The translations under genes and the position numbers were made by a program. The notes under the pieces are model-generated. The model worked only from the letters and a program-made list of their open reading frames with translations, was not told where the DNA came from and did not search any database. Shown one piece after another: positions 22,931 to 29,386 of a stretch of DNA of 33,307 nt; positions within the stretch are counted from its first letter, which is position 1; the number at the start of each line of letters is the position of its first letter. The stretch is from CAYMKL01 sp964390805 (GTDB lineage: Bacteria; Chloroflexota; Anaerolineae; VGOG01). The stretch spans positions 1 through 33,307 of the forward strand of contig CAYMKL010000079.1 of assembly GCA_964390805.1 (NCBI GenBank), given 5' to 3'.

Positions 22931-23160
22931 AGAATCTCGAAAGAAATCCTGATCAATGAGGGACGAGGAATCTAGTTTACGTAAGAAAGCTCAAAAAACG
23001 GGCTCAGAGGGCTAGATTATACATAAGAATACTTGGAGAAATCCCGATGAATAGGGAATAAAAGTATGGTTTACGTAATAAATCTTGATAAAATAGCGTG
23101 GGAAGGCTAGATTTAGTGAGAAAACGGTTGAAAACGGAAGTATAGATAAGAAATCTGCTT
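22921..23160. repeat. Right part of the degenerate repeat array
   Basis: At least five partial copies of TAGTTTACGTAAGAAAGCTT with changes are spaced about 30-54 bases apart, with the core TAAG or a variant near 22928, 22982, 23024, 23076 and 23147. Between them recur words like GATGAATAGGGAATAAAAG. GGTTT-ACGTAAT-AAATC (23068-23084) keeps a stem with one G-T pair; other copies pair poorly. Confidence 0.6.
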
Positions 23161-23169
23161 AGAAAGTGA

Positions 23170-23195
23170 GCCGTCTGAGCAAGAGCCCAGGCGGC
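23170..23195. terminator. Stem-loop before the DUF1028 gene end, possible bidirectional terminator
   Basis: GCCGTCTG (23170-23177) pairs with CAGGCGGC (23188-23195) with one G-T, followed on the plus strand by TTCTCGTTTCCTTTC. The same stem words (GCCGTCTG and CAGGCGGC) occur in the hairpin at 16016-16052. Confidence 0.5.
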
Positions 23196-23213
23196 TTCTC
23201 GTTTCCTTTCATC

Positions 23214-24122
23214 TCATCTAGCAGCCCTCTTCTGGCGTATGAATTCCAGCACCAGTTGGTCTATGAGGGCTCCCTCTTGCCAGCGCTCCTCCAGGTTCTC
23301 AATGCCAGAGAAATCGAACAGGGCTTGCCTGGTGGCCTCGTCGTAGAGGCCGCTGATCTCGCCGCTGTAGTAGTCCAGCTCGGAGAGAGTCTCTTGAACC
23401 TCGCGGGCTACTTTCCCCTCCAGGGGCAGTAGATCCTCCGGTTTGCTCTCGAGAAAGTACAGTTTGTGGAGCTCCAGCAGCCGTTTCAATTCCTGGATAG
23501 GCCTGGGGTGGTCGTCCACCCGCAGATCCAAGTAGCGGTCGTTGAAGCCGCCGTAGCCCCCTTTCTCCCGCACTACCAGAAGGGCCGCTGACTGCCGCCC
23601 CCGGCTGTCGCCGCCGGCCTCTTGCCCAGCTTCCAGGGCGGCCGCCAGCCGGTCGGCCAGCTCGCCCTCACTCTTCTCGAAAGTCCGGGCCATGGCCTGC
23701 ACCGTCTCCTCGCTCACCAGGATGTTGCCCTGGCAGGCGAAGGGGCAGAGCTTGCCCCCGCCCTCCCCCACGATATGGCCTGCCCACTCGAAACACCCCG
23801 TGCCGGTGTAGGCGGCAGCGCTACCGCGGGCATCTACCATGCCGGCCTGGCGCCGGGCACGCTCCTCGTCGGCCTCGACCAGCTTCTCCAGCGCCTCCTG
23901 CGCTGACAGCCCCTCGGCCATCAGCCTCAGCCCCTCAGGGCCGTAGGTAGTGTTGGCCCAGGACTGGGTGGCAACAGCCCCCACCCCAGCCTTGGCCCAG
24001 GATACTACCGCTCCCACGGCCAGGAACTTGGACTGTACAGCCACCCCCAGGTCGCCGTTTCTTGGGTCATAGGCGACGATGGAGAAGGTGGCTACCAGTT
24101 TTTCTCGCTTGCAAACTGTCAC
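23214..24122 (-). CDS. DUF1028 protein with C-terminal peptidoglycan-binding-like domain
   Basis: The start is a GTG at 24122, supported by AAGGAGGG six bases upstream. The 302-residue protein begins with the DUF1028 (Ntn-hydrolase-like) core: ATFSIVAYDPRNGDLGVAVQSKFLAVG, then VGAVATQSWANTTYGPEGL, MVDARGSAAAYTGTGC, CPFACQGNILV and SAALLVVREKGGYGGFNDRYLDLRVDDH. From about 225 to the end is a helical segment of the type seen as a peptidoglycan-binding-like tail in this family. DUF1028 proteins are widespread and are often discussed as peptide or amide hydrolases, but the substrate is not established. It is transcribed away from the amidohydrolase gene. Confidence 0.85.
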   Translation of the reverse strand: MTVCKREKLVATFSIVAYDPRNGDLGVAVQSKFLAVGAVVSWAKAGVGAVATQSWANTTYGPEGLRLMAEGLSAQEALEKLVEADEERARRQAGMVDARGSAAAYTGTGCFEWAGHIVGEGGGKLCPFACQGNILVSEETVQAMARTFEKSEGELADRLAAALEAGQEAGGDSRGRQSAALLVVREKGGYGGFNDRYLDLRVDDHPRPIQELKRLLELHKLYFLESKPEDLLPLEGKVAREVQETLSELDYYSGEISGLYDEATRQALFDFSGIENLEERWQEGALIDQLVLEFIRQKRAAR

Positions 24123-24128
24123 GGGAAT

Positions 24129-24136
24129 CCCTCCTT
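24129..24136 (-). promoter_or_regulatory. Ribosome binding site that decides a GTG start
   Basis: AAGGAGGG on the minus strand, six bases before the GTG at 24122, selects this non-ATG start for the DUF1028 gene. Confidence 0.75.
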
Positions 24137-24216
24137 AGAGTAAAGCTATTCGTAGTCAGGCACGGAACGGAGTCGAGTGCCGTGTCAACGCCACTCTGCT
24201 CGGCTACGTGGCTAAC

Positions 24217-24250
24217 CACAAGCCTCCTTTGCATGTCATGTAGGCTTGTG
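24217..24250. promoter_or_regulatory. Inverted repeat overlapping the amidohydrolase promoter (candidate operator)
   Basis: CACAAGCCT (24217-24225) and AGGCTTGTG (24242-24250) are exact complements 16 bases apart. They enclose the -35 and end directly at the extended -10. A bound repressor would block the promoter. No regulator gene adjoins. Confidence 0.6.
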
Positions 24251-24257
24251 CTATACT
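24229..24257 (+). promoter_or_regulatory. Promoter of the amidohydrolase gene
   Basis: TTGCAT (24229-24234), a 17-base spacer and TATACT (24252-24257) preceded by TG plus one base. Confidence 0.65.
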
Positions 24258-24334
24258 TATGGATGTGTTGAGCTGCCTCTATTTTATGCCAAGAAGAGGA
24301 AAGAGGCAAATCAAGAGAGAAGGAGGGATCACCG

Positions 24335-25726
24335 ATGTCTACTTTGCTAGTGAAAAACGCGACCCTGCTGGTCACCATGGACGAGGAGCGGCGGCGCATC
24401 CAGGACGGCGGCATCTTCGTGCGGGATAACGTCATCGAAGCAGTGGGGCCAACGGCTGACGCTTCAGAATTGCCGCAGCAGGCCGAGCGGGTCATCGTTG
24501 CCTCAGGGATGATCGTCCTGCCGGGGCTGGTGAACACCCACCACCACCTCTACCAGACCCTGACCCGCGCCCTGCCCGCTGCCCAGGACGTTGAGCTTTT
24601 CGATTGGCTGCGCACCCTCTATCCTATTTGGGCGGAGCTTACCGGGCGAGCCGTCTACGTCAGCGCACTGGTGGGCCTGGCCGAGCTGATTCTCTCTGGC
24701 TGCACCACTACCACCGACCACCTGTATCTCTTCCCCAACGACGCTTCGCTGGACGACGAGATCCGCGCCGCTCGCGAGTTGGGCATCCGCTTCCATCCCT
24801 GCCGGGGCAGCATGTCTCTGGGTCAGTCCCAGGGAGGCCTGCCGCCAGACCGGGTCGTCCAAAGCGAAGAGGCCATCCTGGACGATTGCCAGCGGGTTAT
24901 CGAGGAGCACCACGACCCAGAGCCCTATTCGATGTGCCGCATCGTTCTAGCTCCCTGTTCCCCCTTCTCGGTGACGCCGGAGTTGATGAGGGAATCGGCG
25001 GCACTGGCTCGTCGTTACGGCCTGCACCTCCACACTCACGTGGCCGAGACTTTGGACGAGGAGAGTTTCTGTTTGGGTAAATCCGGCTGCCGGCCGGTGG
25101 AGTACATGGAACAGTTGGGCTGGGTGGGCCCCGACGTCTCTTACGCCCACGCCATATATCTCAATGAGGATGAGATAGAGCTCCTGGCCGAGACAGGCAC
25201 CGGTGTAGCTCACTGCCCCAGCTCCAACATGCGCCTGGGCTCAGGGATAGCTCCCATCCGCGAGATGTTGGACGCGGGCGTCAAGGTGGGCCTGGCCGTG
25301 GACGGCAGCGCTTCCAACGACAGCTCCCAGATGTTGGCCGAGACGCGCATGGCCATGCTCCTGCAGCGGGTTCAGAAGGGCGCTGGCGCGCTCAGCGCTC
25401 AGGAGGCCCTGGAGATGGCTACCCTGGGCGGGGCGGCCGTCCTGGGCCGCGACGACATCGGCTCGTTGGAGGTGGGCAAAGCGGCCGATTTTATCGCCAT
25501 TGACCTCAACAGGCTGGAGTACGCCGGGGCCCTGCACGATCCACTGGCCGCGCTGGTCTTCTGCACGCCGGTCAATGTGGCCCTGTCGGTCATCAATGGA
25601 CGGGTGGTGGTTGATGGTGGGCACCTGGTGGGCGTTGACCTGGGGGACGTCGTGGCCCGGCACAATCAGATCTCCCGTCGGATGGTGAAGGCTGCCTGGA
25701 GTCGGGTGTTGGAGGATGTTGGATGA
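24335..25726 (+). CDS. 8-oxoguanine deaminase-like amidohydrolase
   Basis: GAAGGAGGG precedes the ATG. The 463-residue protein is a TIM-barrel amidohydrolase of the cytosine deaminase/TrzA group: NTHHHLYQTLTRALP with metal ligands H69 and H71, HLHTHVAETLDEE, SYAHAIYLNEDEIELL, the CPSSNMRLGSGIAPI strand, and the metal Asp in GLAVDGSASNDSS. FCLGKSGCRPVEYMEQLGW strongly resembles the 8-oxoguanine deaminase subfamily, which converts 8-oxoguanine to urate. Related hydroxyatrazine-type hydrolases share the fold, so substrate is probable, not certain. The promoter carries a perfect inverted repeat (24217-24250), suggesting substrate-linked repression. The 3' end overlaps the yraN-like gene by four bases. 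Confidence 0.85.
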   Translation: MSTLLVKNATLLVTMDEERRRIQDGGIFVRDNVIEAVGPTADASELPQQAERVIVASGMIVLPGLVNTHHHLYQTLTRALPAAQDVELFDWLRTLYPIWAELTGRAVYVSALVGLAELILSGCTTTTDHLYLFPNDASLDDEIRAARELGIRFHPCRGSMSLGQSQGGLPPDRVVQSEEAILDDCQRVIEEHHDPEPYSMCRIVLAPCSPFSVTPELMRESAALARRYGLHLHTHVAETLDEESFCLGKSGCRPVEYMEQLGWVGPDVSYAHAIYLNEDEIELLAETGTGVAHCPSSNMRLGSGIAPIREMLDAGVKVGLAVDGSASNDSSQMLAETRMAMLLQRVQKGAGALSAQEALEMATLGGAAVLGRDDIGSLEVGKAADFIAIDLNRLEYAGALHDPLAALVFCTPVNVALSVINGRVVVDGGHLVGVDLGDVVARHNQISRRMVKAAWSRVLEDVG

Positions 25727-26094
25727 AAGGGGTTAGGAAGGAGCTGGGCCAGCGAGGTGAGGAACTGGCGGCAGCCCATTTAGAAAAGCGGAGCTACGTC
25801 GTGCGTGAGCGCAACTGGCACTGCACGGCGGGTGAGGTAGACATCGTGGCCGAGGACGGCAGTTGCCTGGTCTTCGTCGAGGTGCGCACCCGACGAGGGC
25901 GGTCATTTGGAACGCCTGAGGAGTCGGTGACGCCAGCCAAGCAGGCCAAGCTGGTGGAGTTGGCCCAGACATATCTGCAGGAGCACAGTTGGGACGGCGA
26001 TTGGCGCATTGACGTGGTGGCGGTGGAGATGACATCTCGCGGCAAGCTGCTGCGGGTAGAGCTAATCAAGAACGCAGTGTGGGGGATGGCATAA
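25723..26094 (+). CDS. YraN/UPF0102 family endonuclease-like protein
   Basis: This 123-residue product has the restriction-endonuclease-like core of the UPF0102 family: GQRGEELAAAHLEKRSY, then GEVDIVAEDGSCLVFVEVRTR with the D and the ExR pair of the nuclease site, and GTPEESVTPAKQAKL. WRIDVVAVE closes the fold. The family has predicted nuclease chemistry, but its physiological role is not settled. It begins inside the stop of the amidohydrolase gene (ATGA overlap), so the two are translationally coupled. The usual neighbours (rnhB, dprA) are absent. Confidence 0.9.
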   Translation: MKGVRKELGQRGEELAAAHLEKRSYVVRERNWHCTAGEVDIVAEDGSCLVFVEVRTRRGRSFGTPEESVTPAKQAKLVELAQTYLQEHSWDGDWRIDVVAVEMTSRGKLLRVELIKNAVWGMA

Positions 26095-26106
26095 CTCTGA
26101 TGGGAG

Positions 26107-26146
26107 AGGTCTCCTGACCGAATCCCTTCGCCTCGGTCGGAGACCT
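26107..26146 (+). other. Strong stem-loop after the yraN-like gene
   Basis: AGGTCTCC (26107-26114) plus GACCGA (26116-26121) pair with TCGGTC (26133-26138) and GGAGACCT (26139-26146), 14 pairs with one bulged T. No T run follows, so it could be a weak terminator or an mRNA end structure. Confidence 0.5.
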
Positions 26147-26180
26147 TAGGCGAACGGCGAGCGGTGGGTTGGAGGTTGCT

Positions 26181-27335
26181 ATGACTCAAGTACGCTTGGA
26201 AAATGTGACCAAGGTCTTCCCGACAGAGGGCCAGCCCCTGGCCAGCATCAAAGGGTTCGGGCGGGCGTTGAGCGGAGGGGCTAAGGAATCCCTGGGCGAT
26301 AAAGCCGAGATCAAGGCCCTGGACAACGTCAGCCTGCTCATTCGCCACGGTGAGACCATGGGCCTGATCGGCCCGACGGCTTGTGGCAAGACCACCCTCC
26401 TCAAGGTGATAGCGGGGCTGATCGCTCCAGACCAGGGCGCTGTCTACTTCGATGGACAGAACGTAACCAAGATGCCGCCGCGGGAGCGAAACATCGGCAT
26501 GGTCTTTCAGGAGTATGCTCTCTATCCCCACCTGACTTCTCTGGAGAACCTGGCTTTCCCCTTCGTCGTACAGCAGCGGGAAGAGGAGATTCCTGAGCGG
26601 GTGAGTGTTACTTCCAAGATCATGGGCCTGGGCTTTGACAAGCTACTGGGTCGGCTGCCGCGCACCCTCTCTGTGGGCGAGAGGCAGCGAGTGGCCGTCG
26701 CTCGCTGCATCATCCGCGAGCCTTGTGTCTTCCTCTTCGACGAGCCTCTCTCCAACCTGGACGCCAAGCTCAGGGCTCAGACCAGGGTGGAGATCAAGAA
26801 GCTCCTCAGGCGTTTTCGCATCACCAGCGTCTACACCACCCACGACCAGACCGAGGCCCTTGCTTTGGCGGACCGTCTGGCGGTGATGAACGAGGGGCGC
26901 ATCGAGCAGGTGGGCACGCACGGGGAGATCTACAATTGGCCTGCCAACGTCTTCGTGGCTGGCTTTGTTGGCACGCCGGCCATGAACTTCTTTCGGGGGC
27001 GGGTGGAGGACGAGGAGTTGCGCTTCGCTGACTTCAGCCTGCCCTTCGTGCCTCGGCTGAAGAGCAGGCTGCAACCTGGCCAGGAGGTGATCCTGGGCAT
27101 CCGCCCTGAGCACATCGCCATCGGTGCGGGTGGGGCTCTGCGTGCCAGGGTGGAGGAAATCGAACCCTGGGTGACCGCACGTGCCCAGATCATCCGTGTT
27201 CGGCTTGATCGGAGCACCTGCGTGGTCAGGGCGGGGATTGAGGTGACGGTGGGGGTTGGCGACTTCGTGTCGCTGCGTTTTGATGAAGAAAGGCTGCACT
27301 TGTTTGATGCTCAGACGGGGAATAGGCTGCGGTAA
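26181..27335 (+). CDS. ABC transporter ATP-binding protein (MalK/UgpC type), orphan
   Basis: The ATG at 26181 follows TTGGAGG; an upstream in-frame TTG at 26169 is less likely. The 384-residue protein has Walker A GPTACGKT (64-71), the Q-loop FQEYALYPHLTSLENLAFP, Walker B FLFDEPLSNLDAKLR (184-198), the H-loop TTHDQTEALALADR, and a C-terminal TOBE-like part with GIRPEHIAIG. This is the carbohydrate-type importer ATPase plan. Two oddities: the signature reads LSVGE instead of LSGGQ, and about 25 extra residues lie before the Walker A strand. No permease or binding-protein gene is adjacent, so it may serve distant permeases, as shared MsmK-type ATPases do. Confidence 0.9.
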   Translation: MTQVRLENVTKVFPTEGQPLASIKGFGRALSGGAKESLGDKAEIKALDNVSLLIRHGETMGLIGPTACGKTTLLKVIAGLIAPDQGAVYFDGQNVTKMPPRERNIGMVFQEYALYPHLTSLENLAFPFVVQQREEEIPERVSVTSKIMGLGFDKLLGRLPRTLSVGERQRVAVARCIIREPCVFLFDEPLSNLDAKLRAQTRVEIKKLLRRFRITSVYTTHDQTEALALADRLAVMNEGRIEQVGTHGEIYNWPANVFVAGFVGTPAMNFFRGRVEDEELRFADFSLPFVPRLKSRLQPGQEVILGIRPEHIAIGAGGALRARVEEIEPWVTARAQIIRVRLDRSTCVVRAGIEVTVGVGDFVSLRFDEERLHLFDAQTGNRLR

Positions 27336-27406
27336 TCGTGGGAGTAACTATGAGGGTCAGTCCTCCGGGGGATGCCAGCCGGCCATCACCCAGCGTCGGC
27401 GTGCCC

Positions 27407-27847
27407 TTACAAGGTGCTCGTTGTTGAGTTGAAGGGAAATAGGTCCTCTTGCATGGGAACGCGATAGCCTCTCCGTGCCAGAAGAAGGTAGGCATGGGCT
27501 TTACGCACCATCAGCCGGCCATAGACGTCGAGCAGGTCTTGCAGGCGAGCATGCTCGACGGATGCTAGTTCGTTGGCCCCCTGGCGATCCAGCAATTCGT
27601 GCATCGTCGCCTGTTCAACCGACTTCATCGTTGCACGCGCTTCTTGCCAGAGTGAAGCATCATCAAGACTGGCTAGCTTGGCCAGTTCAATCGCCTCTGC
27701 TGGCGAAACATCATCGAGAGGTGGCAGCGTGCGCGCGATGCTGTCCGTAAGAATGACCTCCAACGGCTGTTTGGTCGCTTCAGCTACCTGACGAGCGGAG
27801 CGATAAAGTGGCTCAGGAAGTCTTAGAGTAATGGTTTGCGTGGTCAT
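27407..27847 (-). CDS. Small RHH-like hypothetical protein
   Basis: I place the start at the ATG at 27847 because GGAGGG lies five bases upstream and because translation from there gives MTTQTITLRLPEPLYRSARQ, a ribbon-helix-helix-like start (beta strand, then helix). A longer frame exists to 27904 but crosses the promoter. The 146-residue product continues with a helical acidic part (VSPAEAIELAKLASLDDASL) and a C-terminal RKAHAYLLLARRGYRVP. It could be an antitoxin or small DNA-binding protein, but no toxin gene is next to it. It is alone on the minus strand, convergent with the ABC ATPase gene. Confidence 0.7.
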   Translation of the reverse strand: MTTQTITLRLPEPLYRSARQVAEATKQPLEVILTDSIARTLPPLDDVSPAEAIELAKLASLDDASLWQEARATMKSVEQATMHELLDRQGANELASVEHARLQDLLDVYGRLMVRKAHAYLLLARRGYRVPMQEDLFPFNSTTSTL

Positions 27848-27894
27848 CGTTTCCCTCCGCAGTCGTGATGCCGATCTATGCAATGCTAACTGAT

Positions 27895-27923
27895 ATTTTA
27901 CCATAAACTCGGACTATAGGCAA
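27895..27923 (-). promoter_or_regulatory. Minus-strand promoter of the RHH-like gene
   Basis: Read on the minus strand: TTGCCT (27923-27918), 17 bases, TAAAAT (27900-27895), with TG one base before the -10. Confidence 0.55.
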
Positions 27924-27937
27924 TTGGCAGATTGGAG

Positions 27938-28960
27938 ATGAAAGACAAGCTTTCACCAAGGCAGCCTCGCGATTCTCGATTCGGGAACTCGGAAATCGCA
28001 AATCGCAAATCGGAAATCCTCATCGTCATCGTCGGGCCGACGGCGGTGGGGAAGACGCGCCTGTCGCTGCGCATGGCTCAGGAGATGGACGGCGAGATCG
28101 TCTCCGCCGACTCCCGCCAGGTCTATCGGGGCATGGACATCGGCACGGCCAAGCCAACCCCGGAGCAGCGCGCGCTCGTGCCCCATCATCTGATTGACGT
28201 GGTCGCTCCCGAAGAGGCCTTCACTCTGGCCCAATACCAGGAGCTTGCCTACGATGCTATCGGCGATGTTTCGGCCCGAGGCAAGCTCCCTTTCCTGGTA
28301 GGGGGCACAGGGCAATACGTGAGAGCGGTGATGGAGGGGTGGGGCATTCCCAGGGTTCCGCCCAACGAGGCGTTGCGGGTGGAGCTCTATCGCCAGGCGG
28401 AGATCGAAGGGGAGGCGGTCCTCCACGCTCGTCTGCGGGAGGTGGATCCGGTGGCTGCCGGGCGAATTGATTCCCGCAACCTGCGGCGGGTCGTTCGCGC
28501 CCTGGAGGTCTACCTGGAGACCGGTCAGCCCATCTCCGAGCTGCAGCGTAAGAAGCCGCCACCTTATCGCATCCTGCAGATCGGCCTGACCATAGAACGC
28601 CAGGAGCTCTACCGGCGCATTGATGAGCGGGTGGATAGGATGATCGAGGAGGGGCTGGTGGAAGAGGTCAGAGGGTTGGTTGAACGGGGATACAGCTACG
28701 ACCTGCCCTCCATGTCAGGGCTGGGCTATCAGCAGATTGGCATGTATCTGCGAGGCGAGGTCGGCCTGGCGGAAGCCATCCAGCTCATCAAGCGTCACAC
28801 TCGCCGTTTCGTGCGCCACCAGTACAACTGGTTTCGCCTGGACGACGATGTGCCAACAAAGTTGGCCTTTCGCTGGTTTGACGTCCTCAGCGATTCTTAC
28901 GAGGAAATCCGAATGTCTCTACATCTATGTGAATCATTCTCTTCCTTACACTCGAATTAG
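27938..28960 (+). CDS. miaA: tRNA dimethylallyltransferase MiaA
   Basis: This 340-residue enzyme adds a dimethylallyl group to A37 of tRNAs reading UNN codons. Seen are the P-loop GPTAVGKT (33-40), SADSRQVYRGMDIGTAKP, HHLIDVV, FLVGGTGQYVRAV, the RVVRALEVY helix and the C-terminal RRFVRHQYNWFR. The first 25 or so residues (to NRKSEI) are not part of the normal MiaA fold; they are encoded by a dispersed AAATCG-type repeat (27971-28018). No better start codon lies between that repeat and the P-loop. The C-terminus is also altered: the last few residues (ESFSSLHS) come from the first unit of a tandem repeat. The ribosome site is weak. Confidence 0.92.
   Translation: MKDKLSPRQPRDSRFGNSEIANRKSEILIVIVGPTAVGKTRLSLRMAQEMDGEIVSADSRQVYRGMDIGTAKPTPEQRALVPHHLIDVVAPEEAFTLAQYQELAYDAIGDVSARGKLPFLVGGTGQYVRAVMEGWGIPRVPPNEALRVELYRQAEIEGEAVLHARLREVDPVAAGRIDSRNLRRVVRALEVYLETGQPISELQRKKPPPYRILQIGLTIERQELYRRIDERVDRMIEEGLVEEVRGLVERGYSYDLPSMSGLGYQQIGMYLRGEVGLAEAIQLIKRHTRRFVRHQYNWFRLDDDVPTKLAFRWFDVLSDSYEEIRMSLHLCESFSSLHSN
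27971..28018. repeat. Dispersed AAATCG-type repeat, copy 2, inside the miaA start
   Basis: GATTCTCGATTCGGGAACTC is followed by GGAAATC, GCAAATC twice and GGAAATC. It is related to 5106-5145 on the same strand and encodes the extra N-terminal residues of MiaA. Confidence 0.65.
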
Positions 28961-29040
28961 CCTTTTCCTTACCCCGAATCATCCTTTTCCTTACCCCTAA
29001 TTATCCTTTTCCTTACTCCTGAATCATCCTTTTCCTTACA
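28931..29040. repeat. Five-copy tandem repeat of 22-23 bases
   Basis: Units at 28931-28953, 28954-28975, 28976-28998, 28999-29020 and from 29021 follow GAATCATCCTTTTCCTTAC with few changes. The first unit and part of the second lie inside the end of miaA, including its TAG at 28958-28960. Confidence 0.85.
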
Positions 29041-29093
29041 AAATATCACCCAAGATTAAGGTTTTTCGAAGTCAAAATTCAGGATTTTCCCTA

Positions 29094-29122
29094 TTGACAT
29101 TTCGCCCTCCGTATGGTACAAT
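29094..29122 (+). promoter_or_regulatory. Strong promoter of the VWA-lipase gene
   Basis: A consensus TTGACA (29094-29099), a 17-base spacer and TACAAT (29117-29122) with TG one base before it. Transcription should begin near 29129, about 258 bases before the ATG. Confidence 0.8.
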
Positions 29123-29178
29123 ATAGAAGACGAACGAGCAACAAACGTAGGCATCCCTGGTTGTAGATGCCTGGTGAT

Positions 29179-29223
29179 TTCGACAAGCTCAATCCAAGGA
29201 TTTCGGCAAGCTCAATCCAAGGA
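29179..29223. repeat. Two direct copies of a 22-base element
   Basis: TTCGACAAGCTCAATCCAAG (29179) and TTCGGCAAGCTCAATCCAAG (29202) repeat with a 23-base period. CGACAAGCTC is the reverse complement of the GAGCTTGTCG dispersed element. Confidence 0.65.
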
Positions 29224-29298
29224 TTTGGCCGAGATAGGGCGCAAAAGCGCGCCTGTGGCGGTGCCAAGCCAACCCAGCTAACACAGCCCTCAACCCCG

Positions 29299-29345
29299 AC
29301 GCCAGCCAAGGCCGTGCTTTCACGCGCCCTAAGGCTGGCGTTTTT
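29299..29345 (+). terminator. Intrinsic terminator inside the leader
   Basis: ACGCCAGCC (29299-29307) pairs with GGCTGGCGT (29333-29341), with an inner CGTG/CACG stem, and T29341-29345 follow. It lies before the ATG at 29387, so it would stop transcription early unless prevented. Confidence 0.75.
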
Positions 29346-29386
29346 CAGTTGAGCAGTTGGTGATTGATCTCAAACGGAGGTGCTTT

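Larger units (their letters stand above)
21566..23213. other. Noncoding repeat-rich region (about 1.65 kb)
   Basis: No convincing gene fills this stretch. It holds an AT-rich array of degenerate hairpin repeats, two near copies of GAGTTCGGGTGCGGTGTGG (22048-22066 and 22246-22265, the second with one inserted base and one substitution), a GAGCTTGTCG repeat (21869-21890), a small hairpin with T-rich flank around 21967-21985, and a GC-rich IS21 transposase remnant (22373-22930). The open frames here other than the remnant lack ribosome sites and domain signals. Confidence 0.7.
29149..29345 (+). ncRNA. Structured leader RNA, candidate attenuator or riboswitch
   Basis: The leader contains a 7-pair stem (AGGCATC 29149-29155 with GATGCCT 29166-29172), the two CAAGCTC repeats, a GCGC-AAAA-GCGC hairpin (29240s), a longer-range AGGGC/GCCCT pairing, and then a strong terminator (29299-29345) still upstream of the ATG. 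A promoter-structure-terminator-gene order is the layout of transcriptional riboswitches or attenuators. I could not assign a known class. The CAGCTAAC word after CCAAGCC recalls the 3' half of c-di-AMP riboswitches, but their 5' signature is not visible. Confidence 0.45.
28961..29386. other. Intergenic region between miaA and the VWA-lipase gene
   Basis: It holds the rest of the 22-23-base tandem repeat, a strong promoter (29094-29122), two direct copies of a CAAGCTCAATCCAAGGA element, a structured leader and an intrinsic terminator. No protein gene is supported here. Confidence 0.75.

Noticed and set aside
21566..23160. CRISPR array
   Set aside because: The repeats are too degenerate, the spacing varies from about 30 to over 50 bases, linkers share words instead of being unique, and no cas gene is present.
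27407..27847. Second toxin-antitoxin locus
   Set aside because: The N-terminus looks RHH-like, but no toxin gene lies next to it on the minus strand.
29149..29300. Definite c-di-AMP or c-di-GMP riboswitch
   Set aside because: Only a short 3' word is similar to the c-di-AMP class, and the c-di-GMP core (GGGCAAACC and GACGCAAAGCC) is absent. It is kept as an unassigned leader.
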